DNA from: Streptomyces colonosanans
Lineage (GTDB): Bacteria; Actinomycetota; Actinomycetes; Streptomycetales; Streptomycetaceae
Assembly: GCF_001866645.1 (NCBI RefSeq)
Contig: NZ_MLYP01000008.1
Span: 98,551 to 162,550 of the forward strand
Direction of reading: 5' to 3'
DNA: 64,000 nt
Made by a program: the position numbers and the translations under genes. Every line of letters begins with the position of its first letter. Position 1 is the stretch's first letter. Under the pieces are notes generated by a model. It was not told the DNA's origin and did not search any database. It saw nothing but the letters and a program-made list of their open reading frames with translations. This document shows, piece by piece, positions 37,263 to 46,492 of this stretch.

Positions 37263-39836
37263 ATGGACCCGAACACCCGGGAACCCGAGGAGTACGGCCA
37301 CGACGGCGCCCGCGACACGCCGCGCCAGCCGCGGGACTCCGTCACACCGGACTTCGTACAACCGGCACCGGCACTCGCTCGCACCGTGCAGCTCACGTCG
37401 GGCGACTTCCTGCTCACCGTCAATCCCGTCGACGGCAGCGAGATCGAGGCCGGCCCGCCCGGACAGCGGCCCGTGCGTCCTCGCAAGCACACCACCGCCG
37501 AGCGGGCCGAACTCGCCCATGCGGGTCGGCCGCCCGTTCCGCCCGGGCACTCACGGCCGCGGCTGCCGCTGCTGGAGCGCCAGGACGAACGCGAGCGGCT
37601 CGTACGGCTGCTGGCGCGCGGCCGCTCGGTCTGCCTCACCGGACCCTCCGGCTCCGGCCGCAGCGCGCTCCTGGACGTCGTCGCCGACGACTGCGCGGAC
37701 CTCGCACCCGACGGCGTGGTCCGCCTCTGCGGCTACCGGCGCACCGCGAGCGACCTCCTGTACGACCTCTTCACTGCCGTCTACCACGCACCCCTGTACC
37801 GCCCCGAACGGGACGAGCTGCTCCTGTACGTGCGCGGGATCGGTGCCGTCGTCGTCCTCGACGACCTGGAACTCGGCGGCAGCGCGCTCGACGAGCTGCT
37901 CGACGCGACCCCCGAGTGCGCCTTCCTGCTGTCGGCCACACCCGACGCTCCGGCCCCCTCCGCGGACTCGCTCGTCGAGGAGGTGTTCCTCGGCGGACTC
38001 GACCGCGCCGGTGGTCTCGAGCTCCTGGAGCGCGCCGTGGGCCGCGACCTCACCGAGGAGGAGACGCAGTGGGCGGGCGACCTGTGGTTCGAGTCCGAGG
38101 GCCTGCCGCTGCGTTTCCTGCAGGCCGGGGCGCTGCTGCGGCAGCGCGACCAGCGGCGTGAAAACGCCGACGCCTTCGACGAGTTCGGCGTCTTCGAGGA
38201 CAGTGCCGTGGACGCGCCCTCCGACGCCGGGGACGGGCACGAGGTACCGCTGCCGTCGCTCGCCGAGGCCGCCGCGCCCGCCCCGCTGCTCGCCTCCAAG
38301 CTGAGCCCCTCGGCACGCGAGACGCTCAAGTTCGCGGTCGCGCTCGGCGGCGAGGTGCCCCACCAGACCCATCTGCCGGCCCTCGTCGACGACACCCACG
38401 CGGACGCGGCGCTCGCCGAACTCGTCGACTGCGCGCTGGTCTCCCCGGTGGGCTCCCGCTACCGGCTCGCGGCCGGGGTGCAGATGCAGCTGGAGGCCGC
38501 CGGGTACGCGACCGGCGCCGAGGAGTACGTGCTCAAGGCCGCCCAGCACTACGCCTGGTGGGCCGGGCACCCCTCGGTCACCTCGGAACGGGTCTCGGCG
38601 GAGGCGGACGCCGTGCTGGCCGCGCTGGCGGTCGTGGTGCCTCTCACGGCACTGCCCGCCGAGGACGAGGAGAGCGCGGCCGTACGACTGGCCCGGCAGG
38701 CCACGCCCGCATTCGCCGCGGGGCTCCACTGGGCCGCCTGGGAGCGGGCGCTGCGCTTCGGTGTGGAGGCGTCCCGGCTTGCCGGAGAGGTGGGCGAACA
38801 GGCCTACTTCCACCACGAGTTGGGCATCCTCGCGCTGTGCTCCGGCCAACTCGAGAGGGCTCGCGCCGAACTGGAGGCCTCCATCGGGCTGCGCGGCGCC
38901 CTCGCCGACAAGCGCGGCACGGTCGCCGGACGGCGTGCTCTCGCCCTGGTCGCCGACCGCTCCGGTGCCACGCCGCTCGGCGGGCGTACGGCGGCGGGCG
39001 AGGAGGTGCCGGACGCGCGGCACGAGGAGTCGGCGTCGCCGCCCGGCGGTGTACCGGCGGGCTTCGGGCTGTCCGAACCGATCGGCGACCCCGCGACGCT
39101 GGTGACACACCAGGCCGTGGCCGAGCCGGCGCCCAAGGCCGGTGGCATCCGCAGTGTGGTGAAGGGCACCCGGCGGAACCTGGTGGCCGCGGGCGCCGGG
39201 GTGGTGCTGGCAGCCGTGCTGGGGACCGTCGTGACGCTCGGCATGACCTCGGGCAACGGCAGCGACACCCCGTCCGAGAAGATCGGTGTGGGCCCCTCCG
39301 CGAGCCAGAGCACGGACGACGGCAGCCTCGGCGCGGACAAGGCGAACGGGGGCGGCGGATCGGGCGGCCCGGGCGTGGCCGGTGTCCCGGCGCCGAAGCC
39401 TTCGGGAACGAGCAGCACGAACGGCACGAGCGGCACCCCGGGCGCCCCGACGCCGAGCGACACCGGCAGCGGCCCCTCGGGCGACCCGACGGGCACGCAG
39501 GGGACGACGACCCCGCCGAAACCGACGTCGACGTCCGATTCCAAGCCGCCCGTGTCGAAGCCGCCCACCACCACGTCACCCACGTCCAAGCCGCCCAAGC
39601 CGACGACGACCACGAAGCCGCCGACCACCCCGCCGTCCACCCCGCCGGTGACGCCACCCGGTTCCTCGGAGCCGCCGCCGACGGAATCGCTCACGCCGCC
39701 CGCGTCCAACTCGGCCGGCGGCCCGGCCACGGCCAGCGGCCCGGCCTCCAGCGCCCCGGCCACGGCCGGCAGTTCGGCGAGCGCGCCGGGAAGCTCCGGT
39801 GCGGGGACGCCGCGCGGTTCGGCTCCGGTGATCTGA
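37263..39836 (+). CDS. Membrane-anchored P-loop (STAND/NB-ARC-like) protein with Pro/Ser/Thr-rich external tail
   Basis: 857 aa, unknown function. The cytoplasmic part has a nucleotide-binding domain: RLLARGRSVCLTGPSGSGRSAL with the loop G127-P-S-G-S-G-R133-S134, in which arginine replaces the Walker A lysine, and Walker B AVVVLDDLEL. A winged-helix/helical region (about 340-560) follows as in STAND ATPases. One membrane segment (about 641-662, LVAAGAGVVLAAVLGTVVTLGM) precedes about 190 residues rich in Pro, Thr, Ser and Gly, likely exported and wall-spanning. ATG at 37263 behind a GGGGGG run; no better start is seen. Monocistronic with a strong terminator. It might couple a cytoplasmic switch to the cell wall. 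Confidence 0.78.
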   Translation: MDPNTREPEEYGHDGARDTPRQPRDSVTPDFVQPAPALARTVQLTSGDFLLTVNPVDGSEIEAGPPGQRPVRPRKHTTAERAELAHAGRPPVPPGHSRPRLPLLERQDERERLVRLLARGRSVCLTGPSGSGRSALLDVVADDCADLAPDGVVRLCGYRRTASDLLYDLFTAVYHAPLYRPERDELLLYVRGIGAVVVLDDLELGGSALDELLDATPECAFLLSATPDAPAPSADSLVEEVFLGGLDRAGGLELLERAVGRDLTEEETQWAGDLWFESEGLPLRFLQAGALLRQRDQRRENADAFDEFGVFEDSAVDAPSDAGDGHEVPLPSLAEAAAPAPLLASKLSPSARETLKFAVALGGEVPHQTHLPALVDDTHADAALAELVDCALVSPVGSRYRLAAGVQMQLEAAGYATGAEEYVLKAAQHYAWWAGHPSVTSERVSAEADAVLAALAVVVPLTALPAEDEESAAVRLARQATPAFAAGLHWAAWERALRFGVEASRLAGEVGEQAYFHHELGILALCSGQLERARAELEASIGLRGALADKRGTVAGRRALALVADRSGATPLGGRTAAGEEVPDARHEESASPPGGVPAGFGLSEPIGDPATLVTHQAVAEPAPKAGGIRSVVKGTRRNLVAAGAGVVLAAVLGTVVTLGMTSGNGSDTPSEKIGVGPSASQSTDDGSLGADKANGGGGSGGPGVAGVPAPKPSGTSSTNGTSGTPGAPTPSDTGSGPSGDPTGTQGTTTPPKPTSTSDSKPPVSKPPTTTSPTSKPPKPTTTTKPPTTPPSTPPVTPPGSSEPPPTESLTPPASNSAGGPATASGPASSAPATAGSSASAPGSSGAGTPRGSAPVI

Positions 39837-39851
39837 CGGTCAGGTGATCGA

Positions 39852-39886
39852 GAAGGGCCGGGTCCGTCATTCGGACCCGGCCCTTC
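39852..39886. terminator. Bidirectional terminator, 15-bp perfect stem
   Basis: GAAGGGCCGGGTCCG (39852-39866), loop TCATT and the exact complement (39872-39886). It lies between the P-loop gene and the convergent nucS gene and serves both. Confidence 0.85.
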
Positions 39887-39903
39887 CGTCTGCGTAGCGC
39901 CTT

Positions 39904-40575
39904 TCAGAACAGGCGCAGCTTGTCGTCCTCGATGCCCCGCAGCGCGTCGTAGTCCAGGATCGTGCAGCCGATGCCGCGGTCGGTGGCCAGGACGCGGGCC
40001 TGGGGCTTGATCTCCTGGGCCGCGAAGATGCCGCGGACCGGGGCGAGGTGGGGATCGCGGTTCAGGAGTTCCAGGTAACGCGTGAGCTGTTCCACACCGT
40101 CGATCTCACCGCGCCGCTTGATCTCCACGGCGACGGTCTGGCCCTCGGCGTCCCGGCACAGGATGTCCACCGGGCCGATCGCCGTCATGTACTCCCGGCG
40201 GATGAGCGTGTAGCCCTCGCCGAGCGTCTCGATGCGGTCGGCGAGCAGTTCCTGGAGGTGTGCTTCCACGCCGTCCTTGATCAGGCCGGGGTCCACGCCG
40301 AGTTCGTGCGTGGTGTCGTGGAGGATCTCCTCCATGGTGATGATCAGTTTCTCGCCCGCCTTGTTGATGACGGTCCAGACGCCCTCCTCGTCGCCCGAGC
40401 CCTCCTTCAGGGTGCAGGGCGGCGACATCCAGTTGAGGGGCTTGTAGGCCCGGTCGTCCGCGTGGATCGAGACGCTGCCGTCCGCCTTCACCAGGATCAG
40501 ACGGGGCGCGGAGGGAAGGTGGGCGGTGAGACGGCCCGCGTAGTCGACGGAGCATCGGGCAATGACGAGACGCAT
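39904..40575 (-). CDS. nucS: Mismatch-specific endonuclease NucS/EndoMS
   Basis: The actinobacterial replacement for MutS/MutL: it cuts both strands at G-T and similar mismatches; 223 aa. The N-terminal DNA-binding domain ([20 protein letters not shown]) is followed by a RecB-like nuclease domain with Asp137 (GPVDILCRD), Glu151 and Lys153 (VAVEIKRRG). The C-terminal DDKLRLF resembles a sliding-clamp-binding peptide, as known for this family. The ATG at 40575 is chosen because it gives the standard N terminus. Confidence 0.95.
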   Translation of the reverse strand: MRLVIARCSVDYAGRLTAHLPSAPRLILVKADGSVSIHADDRAYKPLNWMSPPCTLKEGSGDEEGVWTVINKAGEKLIITMEEILHDTTHELGVDPGLIKDGVEAHLQELLADRIETLGEGYTLIRREYMTAIGPVDILCRDAEGQTVAVEIKRRGEIDGVEQLTRYLELLNRDPHLAPVRGIFAAQEIKPQARVLATDRGIGCTILDYDALRGIEDDKLRLF

Positions 40576-40929
40576 GGTCGGCAACGCTACTCGACACTCC
40601 CGCTCTGATGCGATTCGGCCTCGTGAGACGTCGCCCGCCCGGCCCGCGGACCGCTCTACGAGTCCCTCCGGCCCCACCCGCCCGTCCTTCACCGAGAGAC
40701 TCCCCGAACCCTTCGGTCTCCGTTTCCTCCCTGGTTGCCCCAGTTCACTGGTGGCCGGTTGTGTGCAGTGTGAAAGCGCGTTGTGTGCGCATTCTCCTGG
40801 TGCCGTCACCGGCCGTTGCATACCGTAGTAACCGGGAGGTCGTGCGGCGTGTACGCAGCGTGTTCGACAGTGCGAACTCCCTTCCACGTCCGTCAGCCCC
40901 TGGTGTCCGGGGGTGCGAGAGGAGAACCC
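40576..40929. promoter_or_regulatory. Divergent intergenic region between nucS and the SCO5389-like gene
   Basis: 354 bp without a gene. Two copies of GTTGTGTGC (40758-40766 and 40780-40788) lie 22 bp apart, two helical turns. TTGCATACCGTAGTAACC near 40815 may be part of a promoter for the plus-strand gene. Confidence 0.45.
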
Positions 40930-41322
40930 ATGTCGCTCGACGTCTCACCGGCCCTACTCGAACAGGCCGAGCGAGGCGAGGTCGACGAAGCCGATTTCGT
41001 CGACTGCGTCCGGACCTCCCTGCCTTACGCATGGGAGATGATCAGCTCCCTGGTGGCTCAGCTGAAGGTCGACGGCGGAGTGTTCGCCGACAACCAGACG
41101 CCCCCGCCGGACGAGCAGGCACGTGGACAGCTGCTGCGTGCGCTTGCGAGTGACGCGATACGCGGCGCCCTGCAGCGGCACTTCGGAGTCCGCCTGGCCT
41201 TCCAGAACTGCCACCGGGTGGCCGTGTTCCCGCTGGACTCCTCGGTGGACGACACACTGGCCCGCTTCACCTCGGTCCGTAACCAGCTGCTCAACCAGTC
41301 GCCGGAACTGCGCGACTGCTGA
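40930..41322 (+). CDS. SCO5389-family conserved protein, unknown function
   Basis: 130 aa, conserved in Streptomyces but of unknown role. It is mostly helical with no membrane segment or signal peptide. Distinct blocks are [35 protein letters not shown] and [23 protein letters not shown] (parts under 20 residues each). ATG at 40930 with AGGAGAA upstream. It ends at a bidirectional terminator shared with the convergent oxidoreductase gene. Confidence 0.8.
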   Translation: MSLDVSPALLEQAERGEVDEADFVDCVRTSLPYAWEMISSLVAQLKVDGGVFADNQTPPPDEQARGQLLRALASDAIRGALQRHFGVRLAFQNCHRVAVFPLDSSVDDTLARFTSVRNQLLNQSPELRDC

Positions 41323-41340
41323 CGCGGGCGAAGCCGCACG

Positions 41341-41388
41341 GCTTGCCGCTCCGTACACGGGAGGTGCATCTGTACCGGAGCGGCAAGC
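41341..41388. terminator. Bidirectional terminator
   Basis: GCTTGCCGCTCCGTAC (41341-41356) pairs with GTACCGGAGCGGCAAGC (41372-41388) with a single bulged base. It lies between two convergent genes. Confidence 0.8.
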
Positions 41389-41428
41389 TCCCGCCGGCAG
41401 CCCGTCGGTGGGCGGTGCCCCGGCGCAC

Positions 41429-42457
41429 TCAGTCGAGGTGGGGGAGTACGTCGGCGCCGAGCCTGCGTACGTTCTCCTCCGTCGCCGCGAGGTCGCCGGA
41501 GCCCTCGACGAGCAGGGCGAAACGGGAGATTCCGGTCCTCTCCGAGGTCGCCGCGAGCCGGTCGGCGCACAGCCGCGGAGTGCCCACCGGGTGCAGCCCG
41601 CAGAGCAGTTCGGTGTAGGCCAGTGGATCCCGCATCGCGCGGACCCGTCCGTCGACCGTCATATGCGCGTCGAGCCCCTGTTTCAGCCAGGCCGGCATCG
41701 CCTTCGTCAGTGCCTCGACCGCGTCGGTGCGCCGGTCGGCGATCTGACAGACCCCGGCCGAGACATGACCGGCGTCCGCGATCACGTCTGTGTCGACCCC
41801 GGCCGCGTGCGCGTACTGCCGCCACAGCGCGATCATTTCGGCCTTCTCCTCGTCCCCGATGTGCATGCCGAGCAGCATCGGCAACCCCCGATCGGCCGCC
41901 AGCCGTACGCTCGCCGGCGAGGTGCAGGCGACGACGACCTCGGGTCCCTCGGTGTCGGTGAGCGACTCCGACGGCCTGGGGACGACCGGGACTTCACGGA
42001 AGCTGAATCGTTCCCCCGCGGCGGCGACGGACGGTTGACGCAGCCAGCGCACCAGTAGATCGAGTGATTCCGGGAACCCCGTCTCGTACGCCTCGAGGCC
42101 CGAGCCGAAGACCTCCAGGTCCACCCACGGCCCGCCGCGCCCCACCCCGAGCGAGAGGCGCCCGCCCGAGGTGAGGTGCAGCAGAGCGGCCTGCTCGCCG
42201 AGCGCCACGGGATGGAGGGTGGGCAGGACGCTCACCGCCGTGCCGACCCTGATCCGGTGGGTGCGGCCCAGCAGAAGCGCCGCCAGAGTGATCGCCGACG
42301 GGCATGTCCCGTACGGCACGAAGTGGTGCTCGGCCAGCCATACCGTGTCCAGGCCCGCCTCCTCGGCGACCTCGGCCGACCGCACCGCGCGGTGCAGCGC
42401 CTCCCCCTGGCCCTGACCCGGAAACTGGGCGGCCAGTACAAAACTTCCCACGCGCAT
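41429..42457 (-). CDS. LLM-class flavin-dependent oxidoreductase
   Basis: Bacterial luciferase-like monooxygenase, 342 aa, TIM barrel that uses reduced FMN or F420. Motifs: AGLDTVWLAEHHFVPYGTCPS, VGTAVSVLPTLHPVALGEQAA (as shorter blocks), GRLSLGVGRGGPWVDLEVFG. The substrate cannot be read from sequence. ATG at 42457 with AGGAACTGCG upstream. It is divergent from the small Cys/His protein gene, with 221 bp between. Confidence 0.9.
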   Translation of the reverse strand: MRVGSFVLAAQFPGQGQGEALHRAVRSAEVAEEAGLDTVWLAEHHFVPYGTCPSAITLAALLLGRTHRIRVGTAVSVLPTLHPVALGEQAALLHLTSGGRLSLGVGRGGPWVDLEVFGSGLEAYETGFPESLDLLVRWLRQPSVAAAGERFSFREVPVVPRPSESLTDTEGPEVVVACTSPASVRLAADRGLPMLLGMHIGDEEKAEMIALWRQYAHAAGVDTDVIADAGHVSAGVCQIADRRTDAVEALTKAMPAWLKQGLDAHMTVDGRVRAMRDPLAYTELLCGLHPVGTPRLCADRLAATSERTGISRFALLVEGSGDLAATEENVRRLGADVLPHLD

Positions 42458-42678
42458 CGCAGTTCCTGCTTTCCTGGCTCCGACCCGGAGCTCCCCCACC
42501 CGGCATAACTGCCTGACATGTGCCCAAGTCACGGCGTGACGGCGGGATTTGCGGATTGTCTGGAGAATGTGCCGATGGGAAGGGTGATTTGTCGGAATCG
42601 GTGACGTGCGCGCACCCCTGGCGGGGCCGCGTACGCTGGATACGGCCCCGCCCCCTGTACAGCCCTGTGAGGTGTTCT

Positions 42679-43008
42679 GTGTCGCCGCGTCGCAATCGAC
42701 CCAAGGGCGCCGACTCGTCCCGTCGGGGCGAGGACGACGACACGCCGCGGTACGGCGGCCGGCAGGTCACCGAGAGCTGGCGGGGCGAGGAGTGGAGCGT
42801 GCGCCATGTCGTGGGCGCCGCCGCCCAGGGGAAGACCTACCGCTGCCCCGGCTGCGACCAGGTGATCCCCTCGGGCGTCCCGCACGTGGTGGCCTGGCCC
42901 GAGCACGCGGGCGTGGACGACCGGCGGCACTGGCACAAGGCCTGCTGGAACGCCAAGGACCGCCGCACCACACGGGTGCAGCGGTCCCGAAACGCGCCGA
43001 GGTACTGA
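42679..43008 (+). CDS. Small Cys/His protein with a zinc-ribbon-like motif
   Basis: 109 aa, unknown function. The basic N terminus (SPRRNRPKGADSSRRGEDD) is followed by RHVVGAAAQGKTYRCPGCDQVIPSGVPHVVAWPEH and RRHWHKACWNAKDRR (given as short blocks). The CPGC pair and the HWH...C cluster could bind one zinc ion in an HNH-like or treble-clef arrangement. GTG at 42679 behind GAGGTG. It converges with the ABC permease gene only seven bases away, without an obvious terminator. Confidence 0.75.
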   Translation: MSPRRNRPKGADSSRRGEDDDTPRYGGRQVTESWRGEEWSVRHVVGAAAQGKTYRCPGCDQVIPSGVPHVVAWPEHAGVDDRRHWHKACWNAKDRRTTRVQRSRNAPRY

Positions 43009-43015
43009 ACCCGGC

Positions 43016-43885
43016 TTACACGTCCCGCTTCTCCAGCAGCAGATAGGCACCCGCGAAGGCGACGGCCGTCACGCCCAGGATGATCCACAGCGGATCCCAG
43101 CCGGACGGGCCCGAACCCGTCAAAGAGGTGGAGTAGAACACGCTGAGCTGGCTCGGGATCGAGTACTCGAACAAGGCCTGGCGCACGCCCTCGAGGGACT
43201 GCGCGAACATGAACAGCGCGATGACCAGCGGTGCGAGCACCGTCCCGATCATGATGGTGATGGCGCCGGCGGAGTGCCGCACGAGCGAGCCGATCACCAG
43301 CGAGAGCAGCCCGAGCAGCGCGATGTAGAGGCTGACGCCGACCGTGCCCTTCAGCCACTCCTGGCCGGAGGGGGTCCCGGCACCGTGGCCCTCCAACATG
43401 GCGACGTGCAGGAAGGCGACGAGCGAGGCGGACACCAGGGTGATCACGAAGGAGAGGACGAAGAACACGGTCGCCTTCGCCGCCAGCACCCGCCCGCGGC
43501 TGGGGCACACCGTCATCGTGGTGCGGATCATGCCGGTGCCGTACTCCGAGGCCGTGGTGAGCACGCCCAGCGTGATGATGCACATGCAGCCCATCAGCAG
43601 CCCGAAGAAGCCGAAGGGCAGCGGGCTGTCGCCGTGCATGTCCGCAGGCGAGCTCGCGACCATGGCACCGGCGGCGAGCCCGATACCGAGCACCAGCAGG
43701 ACGAAGACCCCGAGCGTCCACATCGTGGAGCGCAGCGACCTGATCTTCGTCCACTCGGAGGCGAGGGCGTGCCCGAAGTGGGTGCGGACGACCGGGATCG
43801 GCGAGGTGTAGGCGGGGTGGGCTGAACCGGTCTCCGCCTGCCAGGCGGGCGCGGCCTGCGGCAGCGGAGGCTGGGGCGTGCTCAT
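43016..43885 (-). CDS. ABC transporter permease (ABC-2 type)
   Basis: 289 aa with about six membrane segments: MWTLGVFVLLVLGIGLAAGAM, FGFFGLLMGCMCIITLGVLTT, VFFVLSFVITLVSASLVAFL, YIALLGLLSLVIGSLV, ITIMIGTVLAPLVIALFMFA and LWIILGVTAVAFAGAYLLL. The hydrophilic Pro/Gln-rich start is cytoplasmic. The ATG overlaps the stop of the ATPase gene (ATGA), so both are coupled. Substrate unknown. Confidence 0.9.
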   Translation of the reverse strand: MSTPQPPLPQAAPAWQAETGSAHPAYTSPIPVVRTHFGHALASEWTKIRSLRSTMWTLGVFVLLVLGIGLAAGAMVASSPADMHGDSPLPFGFFGLLMGCMCIITLGVLTTASEYGTGMIRTTMTVCPSRGRVLAAKATVFFVLSFVITLVSASLVAFLHVAMLEGHGAGTPSGQEWLKGTVGVSLYIALLGLLSLVIGSLVRHSAGAITIMIGTVLAPLVIALFMFAQSLEGVRQALFEYSIPSQLSVFYSTSLTGSGPSGWDPLWIILGVTAVAFAGAYLLLEKRDV

Positions 43886-45102
43886 CGGGCGTCCTCGGAC
43901 TCGGTCGGGGTGGGGTGGGGCGCGGGTGCCGCGGCCGGAGCGGCGGGCTGGGTCTGCTCCTGGCCCATGGGTGCGGGCTGCGCGTAGGGGTTGGGCTGCC
44001 CGGCCGCTACGGGCGCCGCCGCGGCGCCGTACGGGCCCGCGGGCGGCTGCCCCGGCATCGCGAACGGCTGCCCGTCCTGCTGGGGCGGCGGCGGGGCGTA
44101 CCAGTCCGGCTGGCCCTGCCCCGGCACCGGCATCGGGGGCTGCGCGCCGGGCGGCAGCGGCTGCTGGAGCCCGGCCTTCTGGTCGATCGTCGAGCGGTAG
44201 TCGACGGCGCCCTGTGTCATCCGCATGTACGCCTCCTCCAACGAGGCCTGGTGCGGGGACAGTTCCCACAGGCGTACGTCGGCCTCGTGCGCGATGTCAC
44301 TGATGCGGGGCAACGGCAGCCCGGTGACGCGCAGCGCGCCGTCCTGCTCGGGCAGCACCTGCCCGCCCGCCTCGGTCAGCGCGGTCGTCAGCTTCTCCCG
44401 CTGCTGCGACTCGGTGCCGGGCGTGCGGACGCGCGCGAAGTCCGCTGAGTTGGCGGAGATGAAGTCCTTGATGCTCATGTCGGCCATCAGCTGCCCGCGT
44501 CCGATCACGATCAAGTGGTCGGCGGTGAGCGCCATTTCGCTCATCAGATGGGAGGAGACGAAGACCGTGCGGCCCTCCGCCGCGAGGGCCTTCATCAGAT
44601 TGCGCACCCACAGGATGCCCTCGGGGTCGAGGCCGTTGACCGGCTCGTCGAAAAGGAGCACCTGGGGGTCGCCGAGGAGCGCGGCGGCGATACCGAGCCG
44701 CTGGCCCATGCCGAGCGAGAACCCCTTGGACCGCTTCCCGGCCACGCCCTGGAGGCCGACCACACCGAGCACCTCGTCGACGCGGCGGGCCGGGATGCCG
44801 GAGAGCTGGGCCAGGCTCAGCAGGTGGTTGCGGGCGGACCGGCCGCCGTGCACGGCCTTGGCGTCGAGCAGCGCGCCGACCTGGCGCGAGGCGTTCGGCA
44901 GCTTGCGGTAGGGGTAGCCGCCGATCGTCACCTGCCCGGACGTGGGGTTGTCCAGGCCGAGGATCATCCGCATGGTCGTCGACTTGCCCGAGCCGTTCGG
45001 CCCCAGGAAGCCGGTGACGGCACCCGGCCGCACCTGGAAAGAAAGGTTGTGTACGGCCGTCTTGGCGCCATAGCGCTTCGTCAGGCCGACTGCCTCGATC
45101 AT
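43882..45102 (-). CDS. ABC transporter ATP-binding protein with disordered C-terminal tail
   Basis: 406 aa. Walker A GPNGSGKSTTMRM, signature FSLGMGQRLGIAAALL (LSGGQ variant), Walker B QVLLFDEPVNGLDP and switch His in SSHLMSEM are present. After the DUF4162-type region there is an unusual tail of about 90 residues rich in Pro, Gln, Gly and Ala (GAQPPMPVPGQGQPDWY, PPPPQQDGQPFAMPGQP). ATG 45102 is taken as start since it begins the conserved MIEAVGLTKRYG; GTG 45111 is possible. The promoter appears to lie in a GC-rich dyad just upstream. Confidence 0.9.
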   Translation of the reverse strand: MIEAVGLTKRYGAKTAVHNLSFQVRPGAVTGFLGPNGSGKSTTMRMILGLDNPTSGQVTIGGYPYRKLPNASRQVGALLDAKAVHGGRSARNHLLSLAQLSGIPARRVDEVLGVVGLQGVAGKRSKGFSLGMGQRLGIAAALLGDPQVLLFDEPVNGLDPEGILWVRNLMKALAAEGRTVFVSSHLMSEMALTADHLIVIGRGQLMADMSIKDFISANSADFARVRTPGTESQQREKLTTALTEAGGQVLPEQDGALRVTGLPLPRISDIAHEADVRLWELSPHQASLEEAYMRMTQGAVDYRSTIDQKAGLQQPLPPGAQPPMPVPGQGQPDWYAPPPPQQDGQPFAMPGQPPAGPYGAAAAPVAAGQPNPYAQPAPMGQEQTQPAAPAAAPAPHPTPTESEDAR

Positions 45103-45143
45103 GCTCCGCACCCATCGAAAGGTTCAGGACGTCGGGACGTGTT

Positions 45144-45177
45144 GCCCCCCGTAAGAGTTAGGAGCATAACGGGGGGC
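45144..45177 (-). promoter_or_regulatory. Dyad around the likely ABC promoter
   Basis: GCCCCCCGT (45144-45152) and ACGGGGGGC (45169-45177) flank 16 bases that on the minus strand read TATGCTCCTAACTCTT, containing a -10-like TATGCT. A repressor bound to the arms, or a hairpin, would cover the start site. Confidence 0.5.
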
Positions 45178-45303
45178 TGACGGTTCCACCCAAGAGAGAG
45201 TAAAAGACCGCTGGTCAGCGAGGTGAATTGGCTCTTGCCTCGGTGAGCTGAGGTGTCTTGCCCGGCCATGGGGGCCGGGGCGGGGCCTGGCGGGGCACCG
45301 GAA

Positions 45304-45345
45304 CGGCGAAGCCCTCCGCCCCCGCAGGGGCAGAGGGCTTCGCCG
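45304..45345 (-). terminator. Terminator of filP, 19-bp stem
   Basis: CGGCGAAGCCCTCCGCCCC (45304-45322), loop CGCA and the complement (45327-45345) with one mismatch. It begins 27 bases after the filP stop in the direction of transcription. The ABC gene on the far side is transcribed away from it. Confidence 0.85.
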
Positions 45346-45371
45346 GTGTCCGGACGCCGTGCATCCCAGCC

Positions 45372-46310
45372 TTACCGGGACTGCTGCGCCGGAACCCCGC
45401 GGGAGACCGGCTCGTCGTCCGTCGACGGCGTGCCGGCCGCGGCCACCGCCGCGCCCGTGAGCGTCGCCAGCATCTCGCGGACGTTGGTGAGTTGCGCGTT
45501 GATCGAGTCGCGGCGGTTGGTGAGCGCCGCCAGCTCGCGCTCGGACTCCGAGCGGACGCGGTCGGCCTTGGCGTTCGCGTCGGCCACGATGTCCTCGGCC
45601 TGGCGCTGGGCCGTCTCCACCGTCTGGCGGGCGCGGCGCTCGGCGTCCGTGCGCAGCTTCTCGGCCTCCAGACGCAGCTGCTCGGCGCGGTGCTCGATCT
45701 CGGCCAGACGCTTCTCGGCCTTGGCCTGGCGGGAGGCCAGATCACGCTCGGACTGCTCGCGGCGCTTGGCGAGGTTCGTCTCGAAGTCGGAGGCGGCCTG
45801 CGCGGCCTTGGCGCGGGTCTCCTCGAAGAGGGCGTCCGCCTCCTCGCGCTTGGACTGCGCGTCCTTCTGTGCCTCGGTGCGCAGCTGGGCGGCGTCGCTC
45901 TTGGCCTTGTCGACGATCCGGACGCCTTCGTCCTCGGCCTTGGCCTTGCGCTCCGCGGCGAACGACTCCGCGTCGTTACGCACCTGCTGGGCGGCGGACT
46001 CGGCCAGCTCACGGTGCTGCTCGGCAGCGTGGCGGGCCTCCTCGCGCAGGTCCTTGGCCTCCTCCTCGGCGAGGCGGAGGATCTTCTCGACGCGCGCGCC
46101 GAGACCCGCGTAGGACGGCTCCGCGTCGCTGACCGCGGCCTGGGCGTTCTGCGTCTCGAGGTGGAGTTCCTCGATGCGCTTTTCCAGAGCGGTGATGCGG
46201 GTGAGAGCGCTGTCACGGTCGGAGACGAGCTTGGAGATCCGTTCGTCCACCTGAGCGCGGTCGTATCCACGCCGCACAAGCTCGAAGCCGTAGGGGGAAG
46301 TGTCGCTCAT
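45372..46310 (-). CDS. filP: Cytoskeletal coiled-coil protein FilP
   Basis: 312 aa, intermediate-filament-like protein that forms a network behind the growing hyphal tip and binds DivIVA (known for S. coelicolor). The N-terminal 40 residues (GFELVRRGYDRAQVDERISK) resemble the DivIVA N-terminal block. A long Ala/Glu/Arg/Lys coiled coil runs from about residue 25 to 285, and a short disordered tail ends the protein. ATG at 46310 with AGGAAAC upstream. It follows scy after 182 bp of lower G+C that contains a possible -10 (TAGGAT on the minus strand), so it is probably transcribed from its own promoter. Confidence 0.95.
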   Translation of the reverse strand: MSDTSPYGFELVRRGYDRAQVDERISKLVSDRDSALTRITALEKRIEELHLETQNAQAAVSDAEPSYAGLGARVEKILRLAEEEAKDLREEARHAAEQHRELAESAAQQVRNDAESFAAERKAKAEDEGVRIVDKAKSDAAQLRTEAQKDAQSKREEADALFEETRAKAAQAASDFETNLAKRREQSERDLASRQAKAEKRLAEIEHRAEQLRLEAEKLRTDAERRARQTVETAQRQAEDIVADANAKADRVRSESERELAALTNRRDSINAQLTNVREMLATLTGAAVAAAGTPSTDDEPVSRGVPAQQSR

Positions 46311-46492
46311 GGGTTTCCTGTCAAATGAGACCGGTGAGGTGATAGATGAAATCCTAGAGGTCGAAGCGGCGTGTCATCGAGCGGATGCGTGTTTGATCTG
46401 GAGAATGACACTCCTTTTGGGTGGCCGACCGTCCCAAGTCTTGCCAGGATCCGCGCTAAACGCTCTGCCGAGCACAGAATTGGCGCTTCTGG

